The position numbers and the translations under genes were made by a program. Of a DNA stretch of 64,000 nucleotides, positions 51,216 to 58,974 are shown in pieces; position 1 is the first letter of the stretch, and every line of letters starts with the position of its first letter. The stretch comes from a virus, in the IMG/VR virus record IMGVR_UViG_3300037104_000796, positions 62,001 through 126,000 of that record; one strand, 5' to 3'. Below the pieces are notes generated by a model. The model did not search any database, was not told where the DNA came from, and worked only from the letters and a program-made list of their open reading frames with translations.

Positions 51216-53008
51216 ACTTTGCGTTTTTTAGCTGAATCACCAAACGCAATGTCTAAAAATTTACTGGCACTTCTATCGTTTATAATTGAAAAAAGCGTTT
51301 TGTTTTCCATTACGTATTGCCAATCTTTTAATGAAAGTGATCCAAGTCCTTTCAAGTATTTCACTCCTGAAACTTTATTTTTCGTGGAAAAATTTTGAAA
51401 TTCTTCAAATGTAAAGAAATATTTTCTCTCTTTGCCTGCATCACATGAAACTAATGGAGTAATAATTCTATAAAGTCTTTTATCTTCAATGATTTGTGGG
51501 AACCATCGATGGAAAAAACTTATGATTAAAGAACTAATGTGTTGACCATCAGCATCCTCATCAGTCGCAATGATAATTTTATCATATACAGGAAGTTTTT
51601 TGTTTCCTGGCTCAATTTCAAGTATACTCATAATGTCTAACCATTCTACATTTCCAGTAAGATCAGATAACTTACGAGCATTTTTAACTTTTCCTTTAAG
51701 AGCATATATTGCATCAGTTTCAGAATCTCTGGCTTGTTTAACTGAACCTGCGGCAGAAAGCCCTTCTGTAATATAAATGTTTTGCTTAAATCTTGAAGCA
51801 GGACTAAACTTTTCTGAAATCTTACGTTTTGATTGTCTTCCAGCTTTTTTAATTTTATTCATATTATCATTATGCATACGATCTTCAATAGCTTGCTCAA
51901 TATTTCTAGCGATTGCAGATTTTTTCAACAGTTTCATTTGTTTATCCATGAAACGTTCTTTCATATCATCTTCAAGTTCCCAACGACCTGTTACAAGTTT
52001 GGTTTTGTTTTGATCTCCAAATCTCATAAGAGTTGATGGAACATTAAGAGATATCAGTGTTTCATAGAAATGGTGAGCCAAATTGTATTTAAAGTATTCA
52101 TTAACCCAATCATTTACAACTTTCTGGTGTATTCCTGTGCATTGAGAACCGTTAATAAATGACAATGAACAAGAATTTTCATACGCTTCCCAAAGATACA
52201 TAGTGCCATAACTATTCGATACTACAACATGTTCCGTAGGGATAAATCCAGCTGTAATAGGAACAGGTAATTCTTTTCCGTTTTTGATATAATATCCGTG
52301 AATGTTAAGTTTACTAATCACCGGATCGCTTTTTATCAAAAACGTTTTGTATGATAAATATGTCGTAACAATATCAAAATCCCATTTGTAATCAGGAAAC
52401 ATTTCCTTTAAGGGGATGAAAGTAATTTTTGTTCCAAATTTATCTGATGGAACTTTCTTTCGTATTTCTTCATCAACAATTTTAAAGTTATCCCATTTAA
52501 ATCTTACATAATGGGTTTTATTAACAGTCTCAATACTAAATGTTTCAGCTAAAATGTTAACAACTGCAGCACCTACGCCATGTGTTCCAAGAATGTTTGT
52601 GCTTGTATCAATAAAATTCGAACCTGCATGCAATTCTTCTAATGCCGTACGAACAACATTCTTTTTCGTTTTAGGATGCTTTTTAGCAGCATTATGAAAA
52701 CCAAGACCTTCATCAATTACAGTTACTTCATTATTGTCAAAATTGACTTTAACTGTAATGTTTTTCATTTTCCCCTTACAACGTTTTGCTTCATCCAATG
52801 CGTTCTCTACTATTTCAACAAGAAGTTGCATAAAACCTGGCGACCATTTTTTCTCAGCTGCAATAAGCTTTCCGTCTATGATTAATGGAAGTTTTTCTTC
52901 TATGGGAGATATTTGGCCAATTTGTTGAGTAGGACGTAAACGAACAGATTCAAACGTATTAAGAGCAATGATCTCTTTTGAGTTTTTCTGATCTATTTTT
53001 ATTGGCAT
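51197..53008 (-). CDS. 39: Type II topoisomerase large (ATPase) subunit (T4 gp39-like)
   Basis: 603 residues. GHKL motifs: EIVENALDEA, TVIDEGLGF and ILGTHGVGAAVVN. The transducer and then a TOPRIM domain with YITEGLSAAGS and ATDEDADGQH follow, so the polypeptide joins what in T4 is split between gp39 and gp60. With gp52 it relaxes and untangles replicating DNA. It is 6 kb away from gene 52. Confidence 0.95.
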   Translation of the reverse strand: MPIKIDQKNSKEIIALNTFESVRLRPTQQIGQISPIEEKLPLIIDGKLIAAEKKWSPGFMQLLVEIVENALDEAKRCKGKMKNITVKVNFDNNEVTVIDEGLGFHNAAKKHPKTKKNVVRTALEELHAGSNFIDTSTNILGTHGVGAAVVNILAETFSIETVNKTHYVRFKWDNFKIVDEEIRKKVPSDKFGTKITFIPLKEMFPDYKWDFDIVTTYLSYKTFLIKSDPVISKLNIHGYYIKNGKELPVPITAGFIPTEHVVVSNSYGTMYLWEAYENSCSLSFINGSQCTGIHQKVVNDWVNEYFKYNLAHHFYETLISLNVPSTLMRFGDQNKTKLVTGRWELEDDMKERFMDKQMKLLKKSAIARNIEQAIEDRMHNDNMNKIKKAGRQSKRKISEKFSPASRFKQNIYITEGLSAAGSVKQARDSETDAIYALKGKVKNARKLSDLTGNVEWLDIMSILEIEPGNKKLPVYDKIIIATDEDADGQHISSLIISFFHRWFPQIIEDKRLYRIITPLVSCDAGKERKYFFTFEEFQNFSTKNKVSGVKYLKGLGSLSLKDWQYVMENKTLFSIINDRSASKFLDIAFGDSAKKRKVWLEGK

Positions 53009-53036
53009 ATAATTTTTGTATATTATATGAAGATTA

Positions 53037-53324
53037 TTAATTAAGTTTCATAGCATCTTCTGCGATTGCCTTCTCAATATTATCGAGAATATCTTCCTGT
53101 TGTTCTTTAGACAAAGCATTATATGCATCTCGTCTCTTTTTTCTTGCTTCTGCAGAATAAGAAATTTCTGTTTGTTTAAGAATGTCAAAATAATTAACTA
53201 CACCACCAAGAGTTATTAAAGATACAAAAAATCCAGGTGCTATCCAATTGTGATAAAACATTACAGCTGCTATGATCACCATACCTATGATAGCAATCAT
53301 ATACAAAGTTTTTCCTAATTTCAT
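53037..53324 (-). CDS. Membrane protein with two segments
   Basis: 95 residues. Hydrophobic segments at 7-25 (LYMIAIIGMVIIAAVMF) and 31-48, then a charged helix (SAEARKKRRDAYNALSKEQQEDILDNIEKAI). It may sit in the inner membrane with the charged part in the cytoplasm. Coded next to a lipoprotein. Unknown role. Confidence 0.65.
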   Translation of the reverse strand: MKLGKTLYMIAIIGMVIIAAVMFYHNWIAPGFFVSLITLGGVVNYFDILKQTEISYSAEARKKRRDAYNALSKEQQEDILDNIEKAIAEDAMKLN

Positions 53325-53325
53325 A

Positions 53326-53592
53326 TTATCGAGTTTCTTTAAAAGTTATTTCGCCTTCTAAAATTCCGCGTTTGCTTTTTTCTTTAAATAAAGATGTTTT
53401 TGGAATATCTGTTGATTCCATTGGAACGGTTAAATACCAAAGATTGTCATCTTTCCATGTAACATTAACTAATTTTTCATTAGCTTTAAGTTCAATGGTC
53501 ATTTTGCCACCATATTTTTTAACTCTTGTATTTTTGCATGAAGTAAAAGAAACAAGACTAATAATTGCAAGTAAAATAAAAATTCTTTTCAT
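53326..53592 (-). CDS. Small lipoprotein
   Basis: 88 residues. Signal peptide with lipobox FTSC (Cys19) followed by KNTRVKKYGG. The rest is beta-rich with GKMTIELKANEKLVNVTW. Probably anchored in the outer or inner membrane. Start overlaps the upstream stop. Confidence 0.75.
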   Translation of the reverse strand: MKRIFILLAIISLVSFTSCKNTRVKKYGGKMTIELKANEKLVNVTWKDDNLWYLTVPMESTDIPKTSLFKEKSKRGILEGEITFKETR

Positions 53593-53885
53593 TATTTGAT
53601 AGGTTTAAGTTGTTTGTATGTTTCAATATTTTCTAGGGCATCGGAACGGTGCGAATCCCAATCATAACTTCTGGTAATTTCACCACTATATTTGCTACTC
53701 CAAAAAGGAGACCATCCAAAAATAATATGAAGCATTTCGGGTCTGTAAAAAGTGATTGTTCCTTTTTTCTTTTCAGCTACGCGAAAAGCTGCTGTTGCAG
53801 GGAACCATTTAAGCCAAACGATAAAGGCTGCAAAAAATAATGCAATGCCTATAATTACGAGTATTGATGCGAGTGTTTCTGACAT
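53592..53885 (-). CDS. Membrane protein with one N-terminal segment
   Basis: 97 residues. One transmembrane segment at about 6-25 (LASILVIIGIALFFAAFIVW), then a Trp-rich region (FGWSPFWSSKYSGEITRSYDW). Coded with the lipoprotein and membrane protein downstream as one operon. Unknown. Confidence 0.65.
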   Translation of the reverse strand: MSETLASILVIIGIALFFAAFIVWLKWFPATAAFRVAEKKKGTITFYRPEMLHIIFGWSPFWSSKYSGEITRSYDWDSHRSDALENIETYKQLKPIK

Positions 53886-53915
53886 GTTTTTATGTGTTAA
53901 TGGGTTTATATTGTA

Positions 53916-53935
53916 GAGAGACCCGAAGGTCTCTC
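53916..53935 (-). terminator. TTCG tetraloop hairpin after the DUF932 gene
   Basis: Minus strand GAGAGACC-TTCG-GGTCTCTC, a perfect 8-pair stem with the very stable UUCG loop. No clear T run follows, so it may stop transcription partly or protect the mRNA end. Confidence 0.65.
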
Positions 53936-53950
53936 GTATTTTCTTGTGAA

Positions 53951-54811
53951 TTACTGAGCCAATTCAGGTGTCATATATGATTCAGCTATTTCCCAAAGTT
54001 TCTTATTGAAATCGATATGGCGAGCTGCATTATTGATACCTCTTGGTTTTGTCCTACGACCGTTCATTGTCTGACGATCAAATTCACCTTTTACAAGTCT
54101 TTCCTGTATAACATTGAATATCGTCCAAAGGTCTTCCTTTGCATCTTCTCCACGAAGTGGTTCAACTATCTGTGAAGGTTTTATGATAAAAGTGGCTTTC
54201 TTCATGTCTATCGTTCCGTCTTCTTTTACGAAAACGTGAGGTTCTCTGGCTGCAACTGCTTTTATAACGAACATTTCTCTTTCGTCTTGATTCAATTTAA
54301 CCTGCTGCATTTCCTCAATATGTGAACCAATAGTGTTGTACTGATTAGCAACAACTTCCATGAGTTGTTTAAGTTCAGTCATATCGATACCTACGTGACG
54401 TAATCTTACTGATGTGAACATACCTGGCATTGCGACTACAAGTCCGTTGGTACAAACCAGACGGAAAAGACCCATGTGAATTTGTGCGTTTGACATTCCA
54501 TTATGGGAGTTGTCGAGAACAATCTGAGGTTTAACCTTATCAGATCTGAGGTCCATGAAGCCAAGTTTGGGATTCGTTAAACGAACCATGTGGCGAGCGT
54601 AAGGGCCTGTACCATTTTGTCTGGCGTATGTCGGATTCCATCCGAGTAATTCAAATGCGTTAAGTAAATCGAGGGTTGGTACGAATGAGTACCTGGGAGA
54701 AACTTTTGGGCTTTCATGGGCTGAAAAAGCAGCCGGAGCATAGTTACGAATTTCATCAATAGATGCTACCTTGTAACCGATACTGGTAATTGGATTGACT
54801 TGAGTTGTCAT
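53951..54811 (-). CDS. DUF932-family protein
   Basis: 286 residues. GTGPYARHMVRLTNPKLG, HNGMSNAQIHMGLFRLVCTNGLVV and the MQQVKLNQDEREMFV region are typical of the DUF932 (phage/plasmid-like) family, often beside restriction or mobile elements and of unknown action. Its base composition looks less AT-rich than its neighbours, a sign of separate ancestry. It has its own promoter element at 54842. Confidence 0.83.
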   Translation of the reverse strand: MTTQVNPITSIGYKVASIDEIRNYAPAAFSAHESPKVSPRYSFVPTLDLLNAFELLGWNPTYARQNGTGPYARHMVRLTNPKLGFMDLRSDKVKPQIVLDNSHNGMSNAQIHMGLFRLVCTNGLVVAMPGMFTSVRLRHVGIDMTELKQLMEVVANQYNTIGSHIEEMQQVKLNQDEREMFVIKAVAAREPHVFVKEDGTIDMKKATFIIKPSQIVEPLRGEDAKEDLWTIFNVIQERLVKGEFDRQTMNGRRTKPRGINNAARHIDFNKKLWEIAESYMTPELAQ

Positions 54812-54841
54812 AATGTGAGTGATAAATTAATTTCTATAATA

Positions 54842-54889
54842 CTAATATAATAAAATAATCCGACAAATAAAAATATTTGACGGATTATT
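54842..54889 (-). promoter_or_regulatory. Terminator-promoter element, copy 3
   Basis: A 16-pair stem with one mismatch (AATAATCCG... with ...CGGATTATT) carries TTTGTC. TATATTAG follows 14 bases after TTTG. It ends the lipoprotein gene at 54912 and starts the DUF932 gene. Confidence 0.75.
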
Positions 54890-54911
54890 TTCAGATTTTT
54901 GTTTTTAATAA

Positions 54912-56117
54912 TTAAAGGGCGGCTATGTCGGTTGCTATTAAAGCCTCGTTGTATATTTTAAAATTGGTTATAGTTCCATTATAATTCATATACGAGTCTC
55001 CATCATTGCCAACATATACACCGTATGATGCTACTTCTACTCCTGATGATGCTGATGAAATTAATGCTCCATCGACATAAAGAGACATAATAGAACCGTC
55101 ATAGCTTATAACTACTTTGTGTTTTCCGTTCCAAACTGTAGAATTTGCATAAACAACTTCCGTTACATTAGTTACCGAAGGTACACCTGTTGCACCGACT
55201 TGATATCTCTTATATGAAATTCCGCTTGTAGATAATTCTAATTTTATACAACCATTTCCAGCATCATTAAAATTATGTCCACCAGGACTAACTCCACCTT
55301 CGTCAGTAACTACTGTAAGTAAAGCTGCTTTAAGACTTCCTGCAGACCCATTATTTAAATCTCTATTAATATGATTTCCGGCAGTTTCATAAGTAAATGA
55401 TACTGAAAATCTATTACGACCTCTGAAAAGACCGCTATATGTTGAAAGAATAGAAGCTGGTGTTGTTGATGTGTACATTGTCTGTACGGCAGGTTGAGTA
55501 ATAACAACTGATAATGTAGCAGTTTGTTGTTTGCTATCAGTAACGGTAACTAAATATGTTCCTGCATGTAAATTATTAAAAGTACAACCTGAACCTACTA
55601 TTAAGGTACCTGCAGTTATGACTCCAACTGCATCAGTAGACGTATATGCATAAGGATATGTACCAGTGTTAACTCTGACTTCCAAAGAACCTGTTTTTAA
55701 ATTATAAATGTCAACATTAACCTGTTTTTGAAGATAAATTGCTAATGGTGTAATAACTGCAACAAATGGTGGCACTACCACATCTTGAGAAGCTACTGTA
55801 CCTTTACTGTCTTTAACAGTTATTGTATATGTTCCAGCTGATAAATTAACGAATTTAGGGAATTCCATTGTCGCAAAGTCGGCAGTTCCTATTTTATAGG
55901 TATAAGGTTCAACTCCAGAAGAAACAACAATAGAAATGATTTCGTTAGTTCCATTATAAATGGCTGTATTGGTTAAAGTTGCCGTAAAAATAACGGGGGT
56001 AGCAGGAGTAACAACCGCTGGAGGTTCAGACGGCGTAATAACCGGGTCCATGTCGGTAGGTTTTGAACATGACGCAAATAATAAACTCATCAATAATAAA
56101 AATCCAAATTTTTTCAT
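54912..56117 (-). CDS. Lipoprotein with SprB-like repeats and LamG-like domain
   Basis: 401 residues. Lipobox FASC (Cys17) followed by SKPTDMDP. Two repeats of the SprB type follow: PYTYKIG...NLSAGTYTITVKDSKG near 85-120, and YPYAYTS...NLHAGTYLVTVTDSKQ near 160-210. The C-terminal 180 residues look like a LamG/concanavalin fold (NRFSVSFTYETAGNHI...WNGKHKVVISYDGSIMSLYVDGA). SprB repeats come from Bacteroidota surface adhesins. A phage-coded surface lipoprotein could block a receptor or adhere to neighbouring cells; this is inference. Confidence 0.82.
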   Translation of the reverse strand: MKKFGFLLLMSLLFASCSKPTDMDPVITPSEPPAVVTPATPVIFTATLTNTAIYNGTNEIISIVVSSGVEPYTYKIGTADFATMEFPKFVNLSAGTYTITVKDSKGTVASQDVVVPPFVAVITPLAIYLQKQVNVDIYNLKTGSLEVRVNTGTYPYAYTSTDAVGVITAGTLIVGSGCTFNNLHAGTYLVTVTDSKQQTATLSVVITQPAVQTMYTSTTPASILSTYSGLFRGRNRFSVSFTYETAGNHINRDLNNGSAGSLKAALLTVVTDEGGVSPGGHNFNDAGNGCIKLELSTSGISYKRYQVGATGVPSVTNVTEVVYANSTVWNGKHKVVISYDGSIMSLYVDGALISSASSGVEVASYGVYVGNDGDSYMNYNGTITNFKIYNEALIATDIAAL

Positions 56118-56153
56118 TTTTTTAATTTTAATTGTTTTTTTTAATGTTATAGA

Positions 56154-56196
56154 TAAATATAATCATTATTTCTGACAAATAAAAATTTTTGATGGA
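56154..56196 (-). promoter_or_regulatory. Terminator-promoter element, copy 4
   Basis: Minus strand TTTGTC, 14 bases after TTTG comes TATATTTA (56161-56154). The stem is weaker here. It starts the SprB-like lipoprotein gene. Confidence 0.65.
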
Positions 56197-56212
56197 TTAT
56201 TTTAACAATTTC

Positions 56213-56449
56213 TTAATTATTTTTATAAATATTTTCTTGATGTACAAGGAGTGTATTATGCGGGCTTTTACCTGTATGAAACTTTAGACACTGAGGACAC
56301 TTGTAAGCCACCTGTTTGTGTATAAATTTAGGGTTTTGGTTCATTCTTTTGGCCCAGTTTACGGCTTCCTCGAAGATCGAGAATGTTTTCTTGGGCCGGC
56401 CTGTAGCTTTGCTTATGCATTGCCTTACGGGATTAGAACAACTTTGCAT
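56213..56449 (-). CDS. Small zinc-finger-like protein
   Basis: 78 residues. Two early cysteines (SCSNPVRQC) and later CPQCLKFHTGKSPH, a CCHH-like site. Similar small Cys/His proteins in phages may bind nucleic acid or partner proteins. Coded directly after the 249-residue gene. Confidence 0.6.
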   Translation of the reverse strand: MQSCSNPVRQCISKATGRPKKTFSIFEEAVNWAKRMNQNPKFIHKQVAYKCPQCLKFHTGKSPHNTLLVHQENIYKNN

Positions 56450-56450
56450 A

Positions 56451-57200
56451 TTATTTTTCGTTTCTAATTGCTTCTATTAACATTTCTCTTGTTTTTGTTT
56501 CGTAGTGTGTTACTACGAATCTATCTGCAAATAACATTCGTTGTTCTGACGTGAATTTGTAGTTAAATTCAGTTTCATATTCTTGCATATAAATTTCAGG
56601 AGTAATAGATGTACCGGCGTTCTGGAATTTTTTTATTCTTTGATTAAATGATGCTGTTGTCATTAATGTACATGCAAATTTTAAAAGATATTTCTGCATA
56701 TCTTCATAAGTATTAATTTTTTTAGTGTATACAAGATATGCTCCATTTACGCCTATATCAGTTCTTCCTCCAAAATGGTCGGCTGTTTTAGCCCCATGAG
56801 GAATAGGGATATTAAGTATACTATTTATTGAATATTCTTTTGTATCTGATATATCATAAGGATAATGACGTATATCATAAAATATGCCGCTTAGGATTTG
56901 CTTAATAGTACGTCCTTTGGCAATATTATCTCGTATTTGATCAATTGAAGAATTCAAATTTATAAGAATTTTCTCGTGTTGCATTTGAGTAATAATTTTT
57001 TTATCCTCAACTTTTATATCGTCAGCTTCTTTTTTAGCTGCAGCTTTATTGAGTTTATTCTGAGCCCATACTTCTTTTTGTGCTATCCAAGCTTTTGCTT
57101 TTTCAGCTTTTTTAGCATCTCGTTTTTCTTTATCAATCCTACGTATTTCTTTACGTTGTGCAACTTCTAATTTGTGTAATTCCCTTTCACTTTTAGTCAT
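56451..57200 (-). CDS. Basic coiled-coil protein of unknown function
   Basis: 249 residues. The first 70 are a charged coiled coil (KLEVAQRKEIRRIDKEKRDAKKAEKAKA). The rest is mixed, with PHGAKTADHFGGRTDIGVNG and YLVYTKKINTYEDMQ. It follows promoter copy 5. Not recognised. Confidence 0.65.
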   Translation of the reverse strand: MTKSERELHKLEVAQRKEIRRIDKEKRDAKKAEKAKAWIAQKEVWAQNKLNKAAAKKEADDIKVEDKKIITQMQHEKILINLNSSIDQIRDNIAKGRTIKQILSGIFYDIRHYPYDISDTKEYSINSILNIPIPHGAKTADHFGGRTDIGVNGAYLVYTKKINTYEDMQKYLLKFACTLMTTASFNQRIKKFQNAGTSITPEIYMQEYETEFNYKFTSEQRMLFADRFVVTHYETKTREMLIEAIRNEK

Positions 57201-57239
57201 TTTCTTTAGTTTTAAATGATTTAATTACTATTACAATAC

Positions 57240-57285
57240 AAATATAATCATTTTTCTGATATAAAAAAATATTTATGCCATTATT
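57240..57285 (-). promoter_or_regulatory. Promoter element, copy 5
   Basis: TATATTTG at 57247-57240, an exact fit to the Bacteroidota -7 consensus TAnnTTTG. The upstream box is diverged (ATATCA). Serves the gene at 56451. Confidence 0.65.
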
Positions 57286-57290
57286 TTCAT

Positions 57291-57722
57291 TTATTTACGT
57301 AACGGGCTTATTAATTTATGCGGTCTGATGGTATTTTTTAACGTAGTTTTTATCAATGCATCTATCTCGGGAATATGAGCGAGTATAACATTAAAGAACT
57401 TAGTTGCATATTCACCAAAATCCTCAGCATATAATTGTCTATCGATCGGGTAGCCAATAACTTCATCCATCCTATCCGTTAAGATATCTGCCAAATAATC
57501 ATGAACTTTCATTGTGCATTCATTTACATTATAAGTATCTTCATGTCTTGGAGTTCCTTCACACAAAATGAAATTGCATAAAGCTGTTGAAATACCTATA
57601 TGAATATCAGCTCTTTCAGAACCATCAAATCTTCCTTTAGAGTTACACATCATATATCTGATGCAATAAAAGTCCAAAAGATAATGGAGCATCCAGATTT
57701 CTCTCTTTGTTAAATTTTTCAT
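57291..57722 (-). CDS. Protein of unknown function
   Basis: 143 residues from MKNLTKREIW; the longer open frame runs through the promoter and opposite gene. Helical, with WMLHYLLDFYCIRYMM and EIDALIKTTLKNTIRP. Divergent from the plus-strand tagged cassette. Unknown. Confidence 0.65.
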   Translation of the reverse strand: MKNLTKREIWMLHYLLDFYCIRYMMCNSKGRFDGSERADIHIGISTALCNFILCEGTPRHEDTYNVNECTMKVHDYLADILTDRMDEVIGYPIDRQLYAEDFGEYATKFFNVILAHIPEIDALIKTTLKNTIRPHKLISPLRK

Positions 57723-57741
57723 GATAATTTTAATTCTATAG

Positions 57742-57790
57742 CAAATATAACAAAAATACTTGACAAATAAAAATATTTTGGCCGTTATTT
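57742..57790 (-). promoter_or_regulatory. Promoter element, copy 6
   Basis: TTTGTC, then TATATTTG (57749-57742) 14 bases after TTTG. It starts the gene at 57291. The same 70 bases must also hold the start of the opposite plus-strand cassette; TTGACA on that strand is a candidate -35. Confidence 0.7.
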
Positions 57791-57819
57791 TATGAATATA
57801 TACAAAAAGAAGCATTTTT

Positions 57820-58272
57820 ATGCATGCACGACTTATAAATGAGAAATTTACTGAACAATCTGATCCCATTCAGGATATGGGTTTGGGTTTGAAAAACAAT
57901 CCTAAAATTCTTTTGCCTATGGTTATTAAAAAGCTAAAGGAATTTGGAATTAATGCCGAAGTCAAAAAATCTTTTGAATTTGGTAATGGCCACTACGAAA
58001 TTTACGTAAATGGAAATTCCGATGATGAAGTTTTGGAGGTTCAATATTTTTATTCTACTGATAAAGCTGCTCATGAAGAAGGTTGGAAAGGTGGATTCGC
58101 ATTATCTGATGATGGTGGAGCTGATTTATGTAAAGTTTCGCATGATCCAATGGTGTCTATAAAAGTTTTACTGAAAAGAAAATATGGAACTAAAGCAAAA
58201 ATTGCAAAATATATTGACAAAGCTGAAAAGAAAATAGCATTTTTAAAAGAAGTAGAAAAAATAATAGATTAA
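57820..58272 (+). CDS. Tagged protein on the plus strand
   Basis: 150 residues. Tag: L-I-N-E-KF...SDPIQDMGLG after MHAR. The domain (LLPMVIKKLKEFGINAEVKKSF...ISYKVLLKRKYGTKA-like pattern) is an alpha/beta fold with a C-terminal charged helix. It is the only tagged gene on the plus strand and heads a two-gene cassette with the SiaC-like gene. Confidence 0.85.
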   Translation: MHARLINEKFTEQSDPIQDMGLGLKNNPKILLPMVIKKLKEFGINAEVKKSFEFGNGHYEIYVNGNSDDEVLEVQYFYSTDKAAHEEGWKGGFALSDDGGADLCKVSHDPMVSIKVLLKRKYGTKAKIAKYIDKAEKKIAFLKEVEKIID

Positions 58273-58275
58273 GAT

Positions 58276-58668
58276 ATGATACTCCCAGGAAACGAATCAA
58301 AAACACTCCCTATAATTATCTATGAAGAAATGAGGGGAACAATAGTAATAAAAGGTAGATCAATTTCTCCAGAAGTAGAAAGTTATTTCGCTGATTTTAC
58401 GCCTTATCTAGATGAATGCGTATCAAAAAATCCCATGGATTTGAAAATAGATATTGATCTCGAGTATTTCAATACCAAAACTGCTAAAATCATGATTAAA
58501 ATGCTTGACACACTTAAAAAAGTAGTAGAGACAGGTTTTAAAGTTGATGTAACGTGGTTTTACGAAGCAGATGATGAAGATATGTATGACGCAGGATTAG
58601 ATTATGAAGAACTATCAAAATTAAAATTCAATTTTGTTGAAAAACCAAGCACAGAAAAACCCGATTAA
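58276..58668 (+). CDS. SiaC-like (DUF1987) regulatory protein
   Basis: 130 residues. GTIVIKGRSISPEVESYFADFTPYLDE, DLEYFNTKTAKIMIKMLDTL and VTWFYEADDEDMYDAGLDYEEL match the SiaC/DUF1987 family. In Pseudomonas, SiaC is switched by phosphorylation near this Thr and controls a diguanylate cyclase that governs biofilm formation. A phage copy may interfere with host signalling. It is untagged. Spacing to the tagged gene is three bases. Confidence 0.83.
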   Translation: MILPGNESKTLPIIIYEEMRGTIVIKGRSISPEVESYFADFTPYLDECVSKNPMDLKIDIDLEYFNTKTAKIMIKMLDTLKKVVETGFKVDVTWFYEADDEDMYDAGLDYEELSKLKFNFVEKPSTEKPD

Positions 58669-58682
58669 CTCGGGTTTTTGTT
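58655..58682 (+). terminator. Rho-independent terminator of the plus-strand cassette
   Basis: AAAAACCCGA-TTAAC-TCGGGTTTTTG, a perfect 10-pair stem containing the stop codon of the SiaC-like gene. Confidence 0.85.
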
Positions 58683-58958
58683 TTATTCTGCATCTATATT
58701 TTGTGCATATTCAAAATTCATGAAATATTCTCGCTTATCAAGCAATTGATTTAGAATGTTATGATCTTCTATTCCAAACTGAGACATAAAATAATCATAA
58801 AGATCGCCATCTGTACTATTTTCATCATTTTCTAATGAAGATACTATATTGTACCAAGGCAAGCTTGGATTTTTTGTTGTTATGTCTTCATACCAAGCAA
58901 CAAATTCGTCTACTGTCATTCGTGGGTACATACTTTCATTTACTAATTTTGCTTTCAT
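58683..58958 (-). CDS. Small protein with tag-like start
   Basis: 91 residues. MKAKLVNESMY at the start matches the tag front (V-N-E) but then goes to PRMTVDEFVAWYED without SDPI. The rest is acidic and helical. Probably capsid-associated by analogy or a lost tag. Unknown function. Confidence 0.6.
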   Translation of the reverse strand: MKAKLVNESMYPRMTVDEFVAWYEDITTKNPSLPWYNIVSSLENDENSTDGDLYDYFMSQFGIEDHNILNQLLDKREYFMNFEYAQNIDAE

Positions 58959-58974
58959 AATGTGTAAGTTTCTT

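Noticed and set aside
57723-57869. N-terminal extension of the protein at 57291
   Set aside because: It would run through a conserved promoter and opposite the tagged plus-strand gene; the ATG at 57722 is a better start.
105-58272. The tag as a DNA-level dispersed repeat or mobile element
   Set aside because: The copies keep reading frame and amino acids while third codon positions vary, and there are no shared flanks, inverted ends or target duplications.
105-58272. The tag as a secretion signal peptide
   Set aside because: It is charged and lacks a hydrophobic core; the true exported proteins in the window have clear lipoboxes or signal peptides instead.
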